Shown here in pieces: positions 1 through 7,921 of a stretch of DNA of 64,000 nucleotides (within the stretch, counting starts at the first letter, position 1; the number at the start of each line of letters is the position of its first letter). Position numbers and translations under genes: made by a program. The DNA is from Pseudomonas serboccidentalis. GTDB taxonomy: Bacteria > Pseudomonadota > Gammaproteobacteria > Pseudomonadales > Pseudomonadaceae. The stretch covers positions 2,312,051 through 2,376,050 of the forward strand of contig NZ_CP101655.1 in assembly GCF_028830055.1 (NCBI RefSeq). Direction: 5' to 3'. The notes under the pieces were generated by a model, which searched no databases, was not told where the DNA came from, and worked only from the letters and a program-made list of their open reading frames with translations.

Positions 1-2315
1 TCGGGGTCTTCGAGCACGGCTTTCTTGATGTGCTCCATGCCGACCCGTTGCAGGTAGTGCACGGTGCGTTCGAGGTAGAAGGCTTCTTCGCGATACAGCT
101 GCAGGAACGCGCCGTTGTATTCGCGGACTTCCTCGGCGGTTTTCAGCTTGACGAAGAATTCGGCGACTTCGGTCTTGATCCCGCCGTTGCCGCCGATGTA
201 CATCTCCCAGCCGGAGTCGACGCCGATAATGCCTACGTCCTTGATCCCCGCTTCCGAGCAGTTGCGTGGGCATCCGGAGACGGCCAGCTTCACTTTGTGC
301 GGCGACCACATGTTGAACAGGTCATGTTCCAGCTCGATGCCCAACTGTGTCGAATTCTGCGTGCCGAAGCGGCAGAATTCGCTGCCGACGCAGGTTTTCA
401 CGGTGCGGATGGATTTGCCGTAGGCATGGCCGGACGGCATGTCGAGGTCCTTCCAGACACCGGGCAAGTCCTGCTTCTTGATCCCCAGCAGGTCGATACG
501 CTGACCGCCGGTGACCTTGACCATGGGCACGTTGTACTTGTCGGCCACGTCGGCAATCCGCCGCAGTTCCGACGGGTTGGTCACGCCACCCCACATCCTT
601 GGAACCACCGAATAGGTGCCGTCCTTCTGAATGTTGGCGTGGGCGCGCTCGTTGATCAGGCGCGATTGCGGATCGTCCTTGGCTTCGCCGGGCCAGGTGG
701 AAATCAGGTAATAGTTCAGCGCCGGGCGGCACGTCGCACAGCCGTTGGGGGTGCGCCAGTTGAGGTAGCTCATGGTGCCGGCGATGGTCAGCAGGTGCTG
801 TTCGCGAATGGCCTGGCGAATCTGCCCGTGGTTGAGGTCGCTGCAACCGCAGATGGCTTTTTCGCTCTTCGGTTTGACGTCCGCCGCGCCGCCGACGGTG
901 TTGATCAGAATCTGCTCGACCAAACCAGCGCAGGAACCACAGGAACTCGCGGCTTTGGTGTGTTTTTTCACCTCATCGACACTGAACAGGCCGTGTTCCT
1001 GAATCGCCTTGACGATGGTGCCTTTGCACACGCCGTTGCAGCCGCAGACTTCGGCGGTGTCGGCCATGACCATGGCTTTGTCCTGGCCCTGATGTCCTAC
1101 GTCTCCGAGGGCGTTTTCGCCGAACATCAGGTGATCGCGGATCTCGCCAATGGCGTGATTCTCACGAATCTGGCGGAAATACCAACCGCCATCTGCCGTA
1201 TCGCCGTACAGACAAGCGCCGACCAGCACGTCATCCTTGATCACCAGTTTCTTGTATACGCCGCCGATCGGGTCGGAGAGGGTGATGGTTTCGGTGCCTT
1301 CGCCGCCCATGAAGTCGCCGGCGGAAAACAGGTCGATGCCGGTGACTTTCAATTTGGTCGAGGTCACCGAGCCCTGGTAGCGGGCGAAACCCAATTGTGC
1401 GAGGTGGTTGGCGCAGACTTTGGCCTGTTCGAACAGCGGTGCTACCAGGCCATAGGCAATGCCGCGATGGCTGGCGCACTCGCCGATGGCATAAATGCGC
1501 GGATCGTAGGTTTGCAGGGTGTCGTTGACCAGAATCCCGCGGTTGCACGGGATGCCGGCCTGTTCCGCCAGTTCGGTATTAGGGCGAATGCCGGCGGCCA
1601 TGACCACCAGATCAGCAGGGATGATGTCGCCGTTCTTGAATTGCACCGAGCCGACCCGGCCATTGCCGGCATCGTGCAGGGCCTGGGTCTGCTCGCACAG
1701 GCGAAAGTGCAGGCCACGGGATTCGAGGGCGCTTTGCAGCAGTTGGCCGCTGGTCTTGTCCAGTTGCCGCTCCAGCAGCCATTCGCCGAGGTGCACCACG
1801 GTGACGTGCATGCCGCGCAGCATCAGGCCGTTGGCGGCTTCGAGGCCGAGCAGGCCGCCGCCGATGACCACCGCGTGTTTGTGGGTTTTCGCGGTGTCGA
1901 TCATCGCCTGGGTGTCGGCGATGTCGCGGTAGCCGATCACACCCTGCAAGGTATTGCCAGGGATCGGCAGGATAAATGGCGTCGAACCGGTGGCGATCAA
2001 CAGGCGGTCGTATTCGGCCTCGGTGCCGTCTTCGGCGATCACCCGACGTTTGACCCGGTCGATCTGCACCACCTTGCGGTTGAGCAACAACTTGATGTTG
2101 TTTTCCAGGTACCAGTCGAGGTCGTTGAGCACGATCTCTTCGAAGGTCTGCTCGCCGGCCAGCACCGGTGACAGCAGAATGCGGTTGTAGTTGGTGTGCG
2201 GTTCGGCGCCGAAGACCGTGATGTCGTACAGCTCGTTGCTCAGTTTGAGCAGTTCTTCCAGGGTGCGAACCCCGGCCATGCCATTGCCGATCATCACCAG
2301 TTTGAGTTTTTTCAT
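1..2315 (-). CDS. nirB: Assimilatory nitrite reductase [NAD(P)H], large subunit (3' end outside window)
   Basis: Reduces nitrite to ammonium in the cytoplasm with the small subunit NirD. Translating the minus strand from the ATG at 2315 gives an open frame of about 771 codons running off the window edge, so the C-terminus is missing (the family is usually about 820-850 residues). The N-terminus (MKKLKLVMIGNGMAG) is the Rossmann FAD site and an NAD-binding domain follows (VVIGGGLLGLEAA, near residue 145). Two BFD-like [2Fe-2S] cysteine clusters lie in the middle (CGCNGVCKG with CGSCAG; CGCSDL with CATCRP). The sirohaem/[4Fe-4S] ligands are visible as TCVGSEFC and GCPRNCSEAG. nirD would be expected beyond the edge. 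Expression is probably controlled by the sigma-54 promoter and leader just upstream. Confidence 0.97.
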   Translation of the reverse strand, partial: MKKLKLVMIGNGMAGVRTLEELLKLSNELYDITVFGAEPHTNYNRILLSPVLAGEQTFEEIVLNDLDWYLENNIKLLLNRKVVQIDRVKRRVIAEDGTEAEYDRLLIATGSTPFILPIPGNTLQGVIGYRDIADTQAMIDTAKTHKHAVVIGGGLLGLEAANGLMLRGMHVTVVHLGEWLLERQLDKTSGQLLQSALESRGLHFRLCEQTQALHDAGNGRVGSVQFKNGDIIPADLVVMAAGIRPNTELAEQAGIPCNRGILVNDTLQTYDPRIYAIGECASHRGIAYGLVAPLFEQAKVCANHLAQLGFARYQGSVTSTKLKVTGIDLFSAGDFMGGEGTETITLSDPIGGVYKKLVIKDDVLVGACLYGDTADGGWYFRQIRENHAIGEIRDHLMFGENALGDVGHQGQDKAMVMADTAEVCGCNGVCKGTIVKAIQEHGLFSVDEVKKHTKAASSCGSCAGLVEQILINTVGGAADVKPKSEKAICGCSDLNHGQIRQAIREQHLLTIAGTMSYLNWRTPNGCATCRPALNYYLISTWPGEAKDDPQSRLINERAHANIQKDGTYSVVPRMWGGVTNPSELRRIADVADKYNVPMVKVTGGQRIDLLGIKKQDLPGVWKDLDMPSGHAYGKSIRTVKTCVGSEFCRFGTQNSTQLGIELEHDLFNMWSPHKVKLAVSGCPRNCSEAGIKDVGIIGVDSGWEMYIGGNGGIKTEVAEFFVKLKTAEEVREYNGAFLQLYREEAFYLERTVHYLQRVGMEHIKKAVLEDP

Positions 2316-2387
2316 CAGGTTCTCCGGGGGAGCTGCGGCTGGCCTCTTGTGGGCAGTCAGGCCTTGCTCGACAAATTTTGCGCAAAC

Positions 2388-2425
2388 AAAAAAAGGCGTC
2401 CCGCTAGTTGCCTAGCGAGGACGCC
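2388..2425 (-). terminator. Intrinsic attenuator in the nirB leader
   Basis: Strong GC hairpin (GGCGTCC and CTAGCG arms, 2395-2407 with 2412-2425, one bulged base) followed on the minus strand by an uninterrupted U-run. It lies about 70 bases before the nirB start, so it is a leader attenuator, not an end-of-gene terminator. Confidence 0.88.
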
Positions 2426-2474
2426 TTTGTCCTGGTCCCGTTCTCTCGGGAAACCCGGCCTTCGTCGTTGAAGG
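2395..2474 (-). promoter_or_regulatory. NasT (ANTAR)-responsive leader of nirB
   Basis: Reading the minus strand, three short hairpins each present a six-base loop with A at position 1 and G at position 4, the recognition feature described for ANTAR proteins: CCTTC[AACGAC]GAAGG (2474-2459), TCCCG[AGAGAA]CGGGA (2451-2436) and GGAC[AAAGGC]GTCC (2432-2419). The last hairpin shares bases with the 5' arm of the terminator, so the two are mutually exclusive. NasT binding should therefore favour antitermination. The nasA and nasS leaders have two such hairpins; this one appears to have three. The pairing is read by eye; the function is inferred from the family. Confidence 0.85.
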
Positions 2475-2503
2475 TTGGGTTTTATGTATGGTGAAACGAG
2501 TAA

Positions 2504-2520
2504 TGCAGCGGTTGTGCCAA
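2504..2520 (-). promoter_or_regulatory. Sigma-54 (-24/-12) promoter of nirB
   Basis: Minus strand TTGGCACAACCGCTGCA. It keeps GG and GC exactly 10 bases apart, as in the RpoN consensus TGGCAC-N5-TTGCA. The predicted start near 2493 puts all three leader hairpins in the transcript. An NtrC site was not identified. Confidence 0.8.
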
Positions 2521-2612
2521 GTGCCGGGAGGACTGTAATTGCTGGGACATTGGCTCGATTGGGGATGTCTCGCTGCACTTTTTGGAGGCGTGTTGCGCTT
2601 TTTTGGAGCGCA

Positions 2613-2693
2613 GGATCAAAAGATCGCAGCCTTCGGCAGCTCCTACAGGTGTACGCAATTCCCTGTAGGAGCTGCCGAAGGCTGCGATCTTTC
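2613..2693. repeat. REPIN (family 1, paired inverted REP)
   Basis: Two inverted copies of the GTAGGAGCTGCCGAAGGCTG palindrome facing each other across a short spacer. It fills the gap between nirB's promoter and the end of the PP2C-kinase gene and touches that gene's stop codon. Confidence 0.9.
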
Positions 2694-4365
2694 AAGGGTG
2701 ATGAAACAACAACACCAGCAGCACCAGATTCCCCAGCAGGGCCAGCAACGCCATCGTCCGCCAGACCTTCAGCGGCTCTCGCTCCAATAAAGGTCTGGGT
2801 CGCACGCTCAAGCTGCGCCGCTCACCCTGTTCCAGCAGCAATAACCATTCTTCAGCCGTTTCAAATCGCTGGTGCGGGTCCGCAGCAACACCGCGCTCAA
2901 GACTCTGCGCGACCCACTCCGGCAAGTCCGGACGGTAGCGACTGGCACTCACCGGCACGCCGAATCGCGGTCGTTGAAAGGCTTCGATCTCGCCGTAGGG
3001 AAAGTGCCCCGTCAGCAGGAAATACAGGCTCACGCCGACGGCGTACAAATCCTGTTGCGCACTGGGTGGCTCGCCGCGAAAGGCTTCCGGGGCGATGAAA
3101 CTCGGTGTTCCCGGCAGCGTTGACGGTGTGTCTTGTGACAGTCCCGGGCAGTACGCCAGACCGAAATCCAGCAACCGCAACTCACCGTCGTCGCCCAGGT
3201 GCAGATTTTCCGGCTTGATGTCGCGGTGCAGAATCTGTCGCCGATGCAGCAATCCCACCGCGCGCAATAGCCGCTCGGCGATCTCCTGCCATTGCGCCAC
3301 GGGCAAGGGGCCGTTCTGTTGAAACAACTGCGCCAGCGTCGTTCCGCAATATTCACGCATCACGTAGTACAAATGCTGACGCTGGTTGCCGGCATGGACT
3401 TCAGGAAAGTGCCGTCCGGCGACGCGTTTGAGGAACCATTCTTCCGACAGCAAGGCCTGCCCGGTCTGGGGATCATCGGCCAGACGCGCCGGCAGGGTTT
3501 TCAACAGCCAGCTCCGGCCTTGCCCATCCAAGACCCGATACAGCAGCGATTGCTGGCTCTGGCCGACGACGCCTTGCACCTGCCAGCCTTCGAACATCTG
3601 CCCGGTTTTCAGCGGCGGCGGCAGCGGCCATTGCTGTAAATGTATCAGCGCATCGCCGAGGCTCGCCTCACCGACGGCATCGACCCGCACCAGCAACGCG
3701 CTGGCGTTGTCCTGACTGCCGGCCAGGTGAGCGGCGTTGACCAGCGTGTGTGCCGCGCTGTGGAGATCCGGCTGATCACGCAGAATCGCGGCAATCGCGG
3801 TATCACCCAATGTCGACCACACGCCATCGCTGAGCAGCACGAAACACTCGCCTGCGCGCAATTCACCGTCGAGGAAATCCAGCACCAGATGCTGATCCAG
3901 CCCCAGCGCGCGTTTAAGCACGTGCTGCATACCCGGTTGATCCCAGACGTGATCTTTGCTGACCCGCTGCAGACTGTCGGCGTGCCAGCGATAAACCCGG
4001 CAATCGCCTACATGAGCCAGGGTAAAGCGCCGACCGCGCATGACCAAGGCACTGACCGTGGTGAGCAGCGGTTGCCCACCACCGTTGGCCTGCAACCAGC
4101 GGTTCTGGGCGAGCAGCAGGCGATCCAGGGCCTGGGCCGCGCTCCAGGTTTCCGGCGTGGCGTAGTAGTCGAGGGCCAAAGCCTGCAAGGTCGAACGCGC
4201 AGCGAGCCCGCCATCGGCACATTGGCTGACACCGTCGGCAATGGCGAACAGATAACCCTTGCTCGCCGCCAGTGCCGGAGCCGGTGTGACCAGGCGCAGG
4301 GCGTCCTGATTCTCCTCGCGAGGGCCGGTGGCGCTGGCTTCGGCGAAACTCAGTTGCAAAGCCAT
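2692..4365 (-). CDS. Bifunctional PP2C-type phosphatase / Ser-Thr protein kinase, C-terminal membrane anchor
   Basis: 557 residues. Residues 1-240 are a PP2C-like phosphatase with the metal-binding motifs visible: GPREENQDAL, AIADGVSQ, HVGDCRVYRW, LLSDGVW and SQDNASALL. Residues 255-510 are a Hanks-type kinase with a lysine in LLKTL, catalytic loop HRDIKPENL, DFGLA, FIAPEA and a conserved YAVGVSLYFLLTG helix. The last 20 residues are a hydrophobic anchor ending in HHP, so both domains should face the cytoplasm. It starts 7 bases after the nasA stop with no clear Shine-Dalgarno sequence, which suggests translational coupling to nasA. The same neighbour is known in the P. aeruginosa nitrate locus (PA1782). 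Substrates are unknown. Confidence 0.9.
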   Translation of the reverse strand: MALQLSFAEASATGPREENQDALRLVTPAPALAASKGYLFAIADGVSQCADGGLAARSTLQALALDYYATPETWSAAQALDRLLLAQNRWLQANGGGQPLLTTVSALVMRGRRFTLAHVGDCRVYRWHADSLQRVSKDHVWDQPGMQHVLKRALGLDQHLVLDFLDGELRAGECFVLLSDGVWSTLGDTAIAAILRDQPDLHSAAHTLVNAAHLAGSQDNASALLVRVDAVGEASLGDALIHLQQWPLPPPLKTGQMFEGWQVQGVVGQSQQSLLYRVLDGQGRSWLLKTLPARLADDPQTGQALLSEEWFLKRVAGRHFPEVHAGNQRQHLYYVMREYCGTTLAQLFQQNGPLPVAQWQEIAERLLRAVGLLHRRQILHRDIKPENLHLGDDGELRLLDFGLAYCPGLSQDTPSTLPGTPSFIAPEAFRGEPPSAQQDLYAVGVSLYFLLTGHFPYGEIEAFQRPRFGVPVSASRYRPDLPEWVAQSLERGVAADPHQRFETAEEWLLLLEQGERRSLSVRPRPLLEREPLKVWRTMALLALLGNLVLLVLLFHHP

Positions 4366-4372
4366 CGGCGTT

Positions 4373-5584
4373 TCAGACCCGTGCCGCGGTCACGGCTGCC
4401 GAACCCCAAGTGGTTCTCCAGCGACGTTTGACGCCGTGCAGGCCGAACCACGCCAATACGCCAAGGCTGGCGAACAACCACAACGCCAGTTGATAGCTGC
4501 CGGTGCTTTGCTTGATCGCGCCCATACCGGCGGCCAGGGCAAAGCCGCCGATGCCGCCGGCCATGCCGATCAGCCCGGTCATCACCCCGATCTCAAGGCG
4601 AAAACGTTGCGGCACCAACTGGAACACCGCACCGTTGCCAGCGCCAAGACCGAGCATGGTGCAGACAAAAAGCGCCAGCGCCGCGTAGGAACTTGGCAGG
4701 TTGAAACCGACAGCCGCAATGCAGATCGCCGCCACGGTGTACATCGCCAGCAAGGTGCGGATGCCGCCGAAGCGATCCGCCAGTGCGCCACCCAGCGGGC
4801 GCATCAGGCTGCCGCCGAACACGCAGGCGGCGGTGTAGTAACCGGCGGTGACCGGGCTCAGGCCGTATTGGTCATTGAAATAGCCGGGCAGGGCGCTGGC
4901 CAGGCCGATGAAGCCGCCGAAGGTGACGCTGTAGAAAAACATGAACCACCAACTGTCGCGGTCACCGAGTGCCTTGAAATAGTCGGCCATGGCTTTGGCT
5001 TTCGGCCGCTGCGGGGCGTTTTTTGCCAGCCAGGCGAACAGCACCAGGGTCAGCAGCAATGGAATCAGCGCGAAGCCGAATACGTTGCTCCAGCCGAATG
5101 ACGCGGCCAGCACCGGAGCGATCAACGCGGCAAACACGGTGCCGGAGTTACCGGCGCCGGCGATGCCCATGGCCTTGCCCTGATGTTGCGGCGGATACCA
5201 TTGCGAGGCCAGCGGCAGCGCGACGGCGAACGAGGCGCCGGCCATGCCGAGGAACAACCCGAGCACCAGCGCCTGTTCATAACTGTGGATGCCGAGTTTC
5301 CAGGCGCCGAACAGTGCGCAGATCACGATCACCTGGCCGATCAGTCCGGCGGTTTTCGGTGACAGGCGATCAGCCAGCATGCCCATCACAAAGCGCAACA
5401 CCGCTCCGGCCAGAATCGGCGTTGCCACGACCAGGCCGCGTTGTTGCGTGGTCAGGTGCAGGTCGGCGGCGATCTGCACCGCCAGCGGGCCGAGCAGGTA
5501 CCAGACCATGAAACTCAGGTCGAAATACAGAAAGGCTGCGAACAGGGTCGGGGTATGGCCGGATTTCCAGAAGCTTGAATTCAT
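4373..5584 (-). CDS. nasA: Nitrate/nitrite MFS transporter (NarK/NasA family)
   Basis: 403 residues, about 12 hydrophobic segments, inner membrane. NNP-family features include the FLYFDLSFMVWYLLGPL first helix and the glycine-rich helices GMAGASFAVALPLASQWYP and GLGAGNGAVFQLVPQRF. It imports nitrate for assimilation. The open frame runs upstream to 5707, but the ATG at 5584 (MNSSFWKSGHTPTLF) is preferred because the extra codons lie inside the leader attenuator and the family begins here. It is followed directly by the PP2C-kinase gene in the same operon. P. aeruginosa PA1783 is the positional equivalent. Confidence 0.95.
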   Translation of the reverse strand: MNSSFWKSGHTPTLFAAFLYFDLSFMVWYLLGPLAVQIAADLHLTTQQRGLVVATPILAGAVLRFVMGMLADRLSPKTAGLIGQVIVICALFGAWKLGIHSYEQALVLGLFLGMAGASFAVALPLASQWYPPQHQGKAMGIAGAGNSGTVFAALIAPVLAASFGWSNVFGFALIPLLLTLVLFAWLAKNAPQRPKAKAMADYFKALGDRDSWWFMFFYSVTFGGFIGLASALPGYFNDQYGLSPVTAGYYTAACVFGGSLMRPLGGALADRFGGIRTLLAMYTVAAICIAAVGFNLPSSYAALALFVCTMLGLGAGNGAVFQLVPQRFRLEIGVMTGLIGMAGGIGGFALAAGMGAIKQSTGSYQLALWLFASLGVLAWFGLHGVKRRWRTTWGSAAVTAARV

Positions 5585-5680
5585 CGCGCACCTCAGCTGA
5601 AAAGAGTCTCTATAGGAGTCACAGCAGGTGGAGCGCCGCCACGGCCGCACCACCGGCCCCGGGCTGTGGGGCCAAAACGC

Positions 5681-5731
5681 AAAAAACGCCGCTACCTGTT
5701 TCGCCATGAGGGGCGAACGGGTGAGCGACGT
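5681..5731 (-). terminator. Intrinsic attenuator in the nasA leader
   Basis: Long hairpin (arms 5731-5712 and 5705-5686, loop CCTCAT, small bulges) followed by six T on the minus strand. It lies about 100 bases before the nasA ATG. Confidence 0.85.
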
Positions 5732-5766
5732 CTTTGTCGTGGGTGGGGCAACCGCCGTTGGTTACC
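5712..5766 (-). promoter_or_regulatory. NasT (ANTAR)-responsive leader of nasA
   Basis: Minus strand: P1 is GGTAACC[AACGGC]GGTTGCC (5766-5747) and P2 is CGAC[AAAGAC]GTCG (5739-5726). Both hexaloops have A1 and G4. P2 overlaps the 5' arm of the following terminator. P1 begins almost at the predicted 5' end of the transcript. Confidence 0.88.
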
Positions 5767-5779
5767 TGTACTGAATGCC

Positions 5780-5798
5780 TAGCCAGATTTGTGCCAAG
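5780..5798 (-). promoter_or_regulatory. Sigma-54 promoter of nasA
   Basis: Minus strand TTGGCACAAATCTGGCTA, with GG and GC 10 bases apart. The expected start is near 5771, immediately before the first leader hairpin. The -12 half (TGGCT) is weaker than in nirB. Confidence 0.72.
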
Positions 5799-5893
5799 GA
5801 TCAAAAGATCGCAGCCTCGTTGCACTCGACAGCTCCTACAGGAATACGCATGTCCGTGTAGGAGCTGCCGAAGGCTGCGATCTTTTGATCTTT
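5799..5893. repeat. REPIN (family 1) between nasT and nasA promoter
   Basis: Inverted pair of the family-1 REP. The left copy has the variant loop CGTTGCACTCGACAG in place of the usual CCTTCGGCAG. It ends 2 bases before the nasT stop and abuts the -24 box of nasA. Confidence 0.88.
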
Positions 5894-5895
5894 AA

Positions 5896-6471
5896 TCAGC
5901 CGAGCAACTCACTCATGGCAATGATCTGCTCCGCCACCTGAATCAGTTTCTGCTGGCGGCTCATGGCCTGGCGGCGCATCAGGGTGTAGGCCTCTTCCTC
6001 GTTGCAGTCCTTCATCTTCATCAGCAGCCCTTTGGCCAGTTCGATGCGCTTGCGCTCGGCCAGTTGCTGGTCGCGGGCGTGCAGTTGCGCGCGCAGGGCC
6101 TGATCGCTTTCGAAGCGGGCCATCGCCACATCCAGAATCGGCTGCAAGCGCTGGGCGTGAATGCCTTCGACGATGTAGGCGCTGACCCCGGACTTGATCG
6201 CCTGACGCATCACCCCGGGGTCATGTTCGTCGGTGAACATCACGATTGGCCGGGGCTGGTCGCGGCTGACCAGCACCACTTGCTCCATCACATCACGGCT
6301 CGGTGACTCGGTATCGATCAGGATCACGTCCGGGCGCACCGTTTCGACGCGTGCCGGCAGGTCGATGGTCAGGCCGGACTCATCGATGACCTCGAAACCG
6401 GCCTCGGTCAGCGCGGCTTTCAGGCGCCCGACTTTTTTCGCGGTGTCGTTGATCAGCAGAATGCGCAACAT
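5896..6471 (-). CDS. nasT: Nitrate-responsive antitermination regulator, ANTAR protein
   Basis: 191 residues. The N-terminal receiver-like domain (MLRILLINDT, LIDTESPS near residue 50) is followed from about residue 130 by an ANTAR RNA-binding domain (RKRIELAKGLLMKMKDCNEEEA, TLMRRQAM). NasT is known to bind leader hairpins and prevent termination when it is released from NasS in the presence of nitrate or nitrite. It lies 15 bases after nasS, with an AGGAG ribosome site before its ATG. Three candidate target leaders are in this window. Confidence 0.95.
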   Translation of the reverse strand: MLRILLINDTAKKVGRLKAALTEAGFEVIDESGLTIDLPARVETVRPDVILIDTESPSRDVMEQVVLVSRDQPRPIVMFTDEHDPGVMRQAIKSGVSAYIVEGIHAQRLQPILDVAMARFESDQALRAQLHARDQQLAERKRIELAKGLLMKMKDCNEEEAYTLMRRQAMSRQQKLIQVAEQIIAMSELLG

Positions 6472-6486
6472 GGTGTCGGTCTCCTG

Positions 6487-7698
6487 TCAGCGGCGGGCGA
6501 GAAGGGCAGCGGCGTCGCTCAGGGCGTGCAGCTTGAAACTGCGGGCGTAACCGGCCGGATCGCTGCCGTCCCAGACTTTGCCGTCGAGCAACTGACTGCT
6601 GCGCATTTCCTTGCCCCAGGCGGCGACGCCCACGGCGGTGGCGGCTTCGCGGTAAATCTCCAGCTGTTGAACCTGGCGGGCGACGCCGAGGTAGTCGGGG
6701 TCTTCACGCAGCAAGCCCCAGCGGCGGAACTGGGTCATGAACCACATGCCGTCGGACAGATACGGCAGATTGACCTCGCCGTTGCCATGAAAGCGCAAGG
6801 CGTGCGGGTCCTGCCAGCGATTGCCGAGGCCGTCGGCGTAGTCACCGAGAAACCGCGGCTCGATGCAGGACAGCGGGGCGTCGAGATATTCCGGGGCGCT
6901 CAGCAGTTGCGCGGTGCTGCGGCGGTTTTCCGGGCTTTGCTCAATGAAGCGGCTGGCCTCCAGGATCGCCATCACCAGCGCCCGGGCGGTGTTGGGGTAT
7001 TGCTCGACGAACGCGCGGGTGCAGCCGAGGACTTTTTCCGGGTGATCGGGCCAGATGGTCTGGCTGGTGGCGAGGGTGAACCCCAGATCCTGCTGCACGG
7101 CGCTGGCAGCCCACGGCTCACCGACGCAGAACCCATCGATGCGCCCGGCTTGCAGGTGCGCGACCATTTGCGGCGGCGGCACCACCACACTGTCGACATC
7201 CTGCAACGGATGAATGCCCTGACTCGCCAGCCAGTAATAAAGCCACATTGCATGGGTGCCGGTGGGGAAGGTCTGGGCGAAGGTCAGTTTTGCGCGGGTT
7301 TGGTGCGCGTGCCGATCCAGCGCCTCAGGACTGGTCACGCCCAGTTGCTGCAAGCCGCGGGACAGGTTGAGGCTCTGGCCGTTCTGGTTCAGCCCCATCA
7401 GCACCGCCATGTCGCACGGGGCGACGCCGCCGATGCCCAGATGCACCGCGTAAATCAGCCCGTACAGGCTGTGGGCGACATCCAGTTCGCCACTGACCAG
7501 TTTGTCGCGCAACGTGGCCCATGAGGCCTGACGCTTGAGGTTGATCGTCAGGCCGTAAGGTTGGGCAAAGCCCTGCGTTGCGGCCACGACCACCGAGGCG
7601 CAATCGCTCAGGGCCATGAAGCCGAGGTTGATCACGCTTTTTTCCGGGGCGTCACTGCCGTTGACCCAGGCCAGCGGCCCGACGGGCGAATCACTCAT
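6487..7698 (-). CDS. nasS: Nitrate sensor, NrtA/CmpA-like periplasmic-binding fold, partner of NasT
   Basis: 403 residues without signal peptide or membrane segment, so a cytoplasmic version of the nitrate-binding ABC receptor fold. It opens PLAWVNGSDAPEKSVINLGFMALSDCA and contains the family segments GTHAMWLYYWLASQGI and GRIDGFCVGEPWAASAV. In the family it sequesters NasT when nitrate is absent. It is first gene of a nasS-nasT unit with its own attenuated leader, which implies autoregulation. Confidence 0.94.
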   Translation of the reverse strand: MSDSPVGPLAWVNGSDAPEKSVINLGFMALSDCASVVVAATQGFAQPYGLTINLKRQASWATLRDKLVSGELDVAHSLYGLIYAVHLGIGGVAPCDMAVLMGLNQNGQSLNLSRGLQQLGVTSPEALDRHAHQTRAKLTFAQTFPTGTHAMWLYYWLASQGIHPLQDVDSVVVPPPQMVAHLQAGRIDGFCVGEPWAASAVQQDLGFTLATSQTIWPDHPEKVLGCTRAFVEQYPNTARALVMAILEASRFIEQSPENRRSTAQLLSAPEYLDAPLSCIEPRFLGDYADGLGNRWQDPHALRFHGNGEVNLPYLSDGMWFMTQFRRWGLLREDPDYLGVARQVQQLEIYREAATAVGVAAWGKEMRSSQLLDGKVWDGSDPAGYARSFKLHALSDAAALLARR

Positions 7699-7712
7699 AT
7701 AAAGCCACCTTC

Positions 7713-7760
7713 AAAAAAAACGTCGTCCCCGGCTTTGCCCAAGCAAAACCCGAGGACGAC
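7713..7760 (-). terminator. Intrinsic attenuator in the nasST leader
   Basis: Arms CGTCGTCC and GGGGACGACG with an inner TTTGC/GCAAA stem, then eight T on the minus strand. It ends 15 bases before the nasS ATG. Confidence 0.88.
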
Positions 7761-7795
7761 GCCATTGTCCGTGCCCGCACGCCGCCATTGGCCTG
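7751..7795 (-). promoter_or_regulatory. NasT (ANTAR)-responsive leader of nasST
   Basis: Minus strand: two successive hairpins carry the same hexaloop AATGGC (A1, G4). P1 is CAgGCC[AATGGC]GGCgTG (7795-7778) and P2 is ACgGAC[AATGGC]GTCGT (7772-7756). P2 overlaps the terminator arm. The stems are less perfect than at nirB and nasA (lower-case bases unpaired). Confidence 0.78.
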
Positions 7796-7815
7796 TGGGC
7801 TGATAACCCGCAAGG

Positions 7816-7832
7816 TGCAAGGCATATGCCAG
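7816..7832 (-). promoter_or_regulatory. Sigma-54 promoter of nasST
   Basis: Minus strand CTGGCATATGCCTTGCA: TGGCAT-N5-TTGCA with the exact 10-base GG to GC spacing. It is divergent from the pyrD promoter about 50 bases away. Confidence 0.78.
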
Positions 7833-7879
7833 TCGGGCTGATTTGCCTGTACGCCTCGCGCCAGGGAGCGTTGCCCGGC

Positions 7880-7885
7880 TATAAT
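7880..7885 (+). promoter_or_regulatory. Probable -10 box of pyrD
   Basis: TATAAT 37 bases before the pyrD ATG. No convincing -35 box at 17 bases, so only the -10 is called. Confidence 0.5.
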
Positions 7886-7921
7886 CGCCGCCTCTTTTCG
7901 CCGCCCGAGTCATCGCCGCCC

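Noticed and set aside
30..2171. Long plus-strand open frame opposite nirB
   Set aside because: It is the antisense shadow of nirB; the minus-strand frame has all NirB motifs and no stop.
5585..5707. 41-codon extension of nasA
   Set aside because: It would be encoded by the attenuator hairpin; the family start and ribosome site are at 5584.
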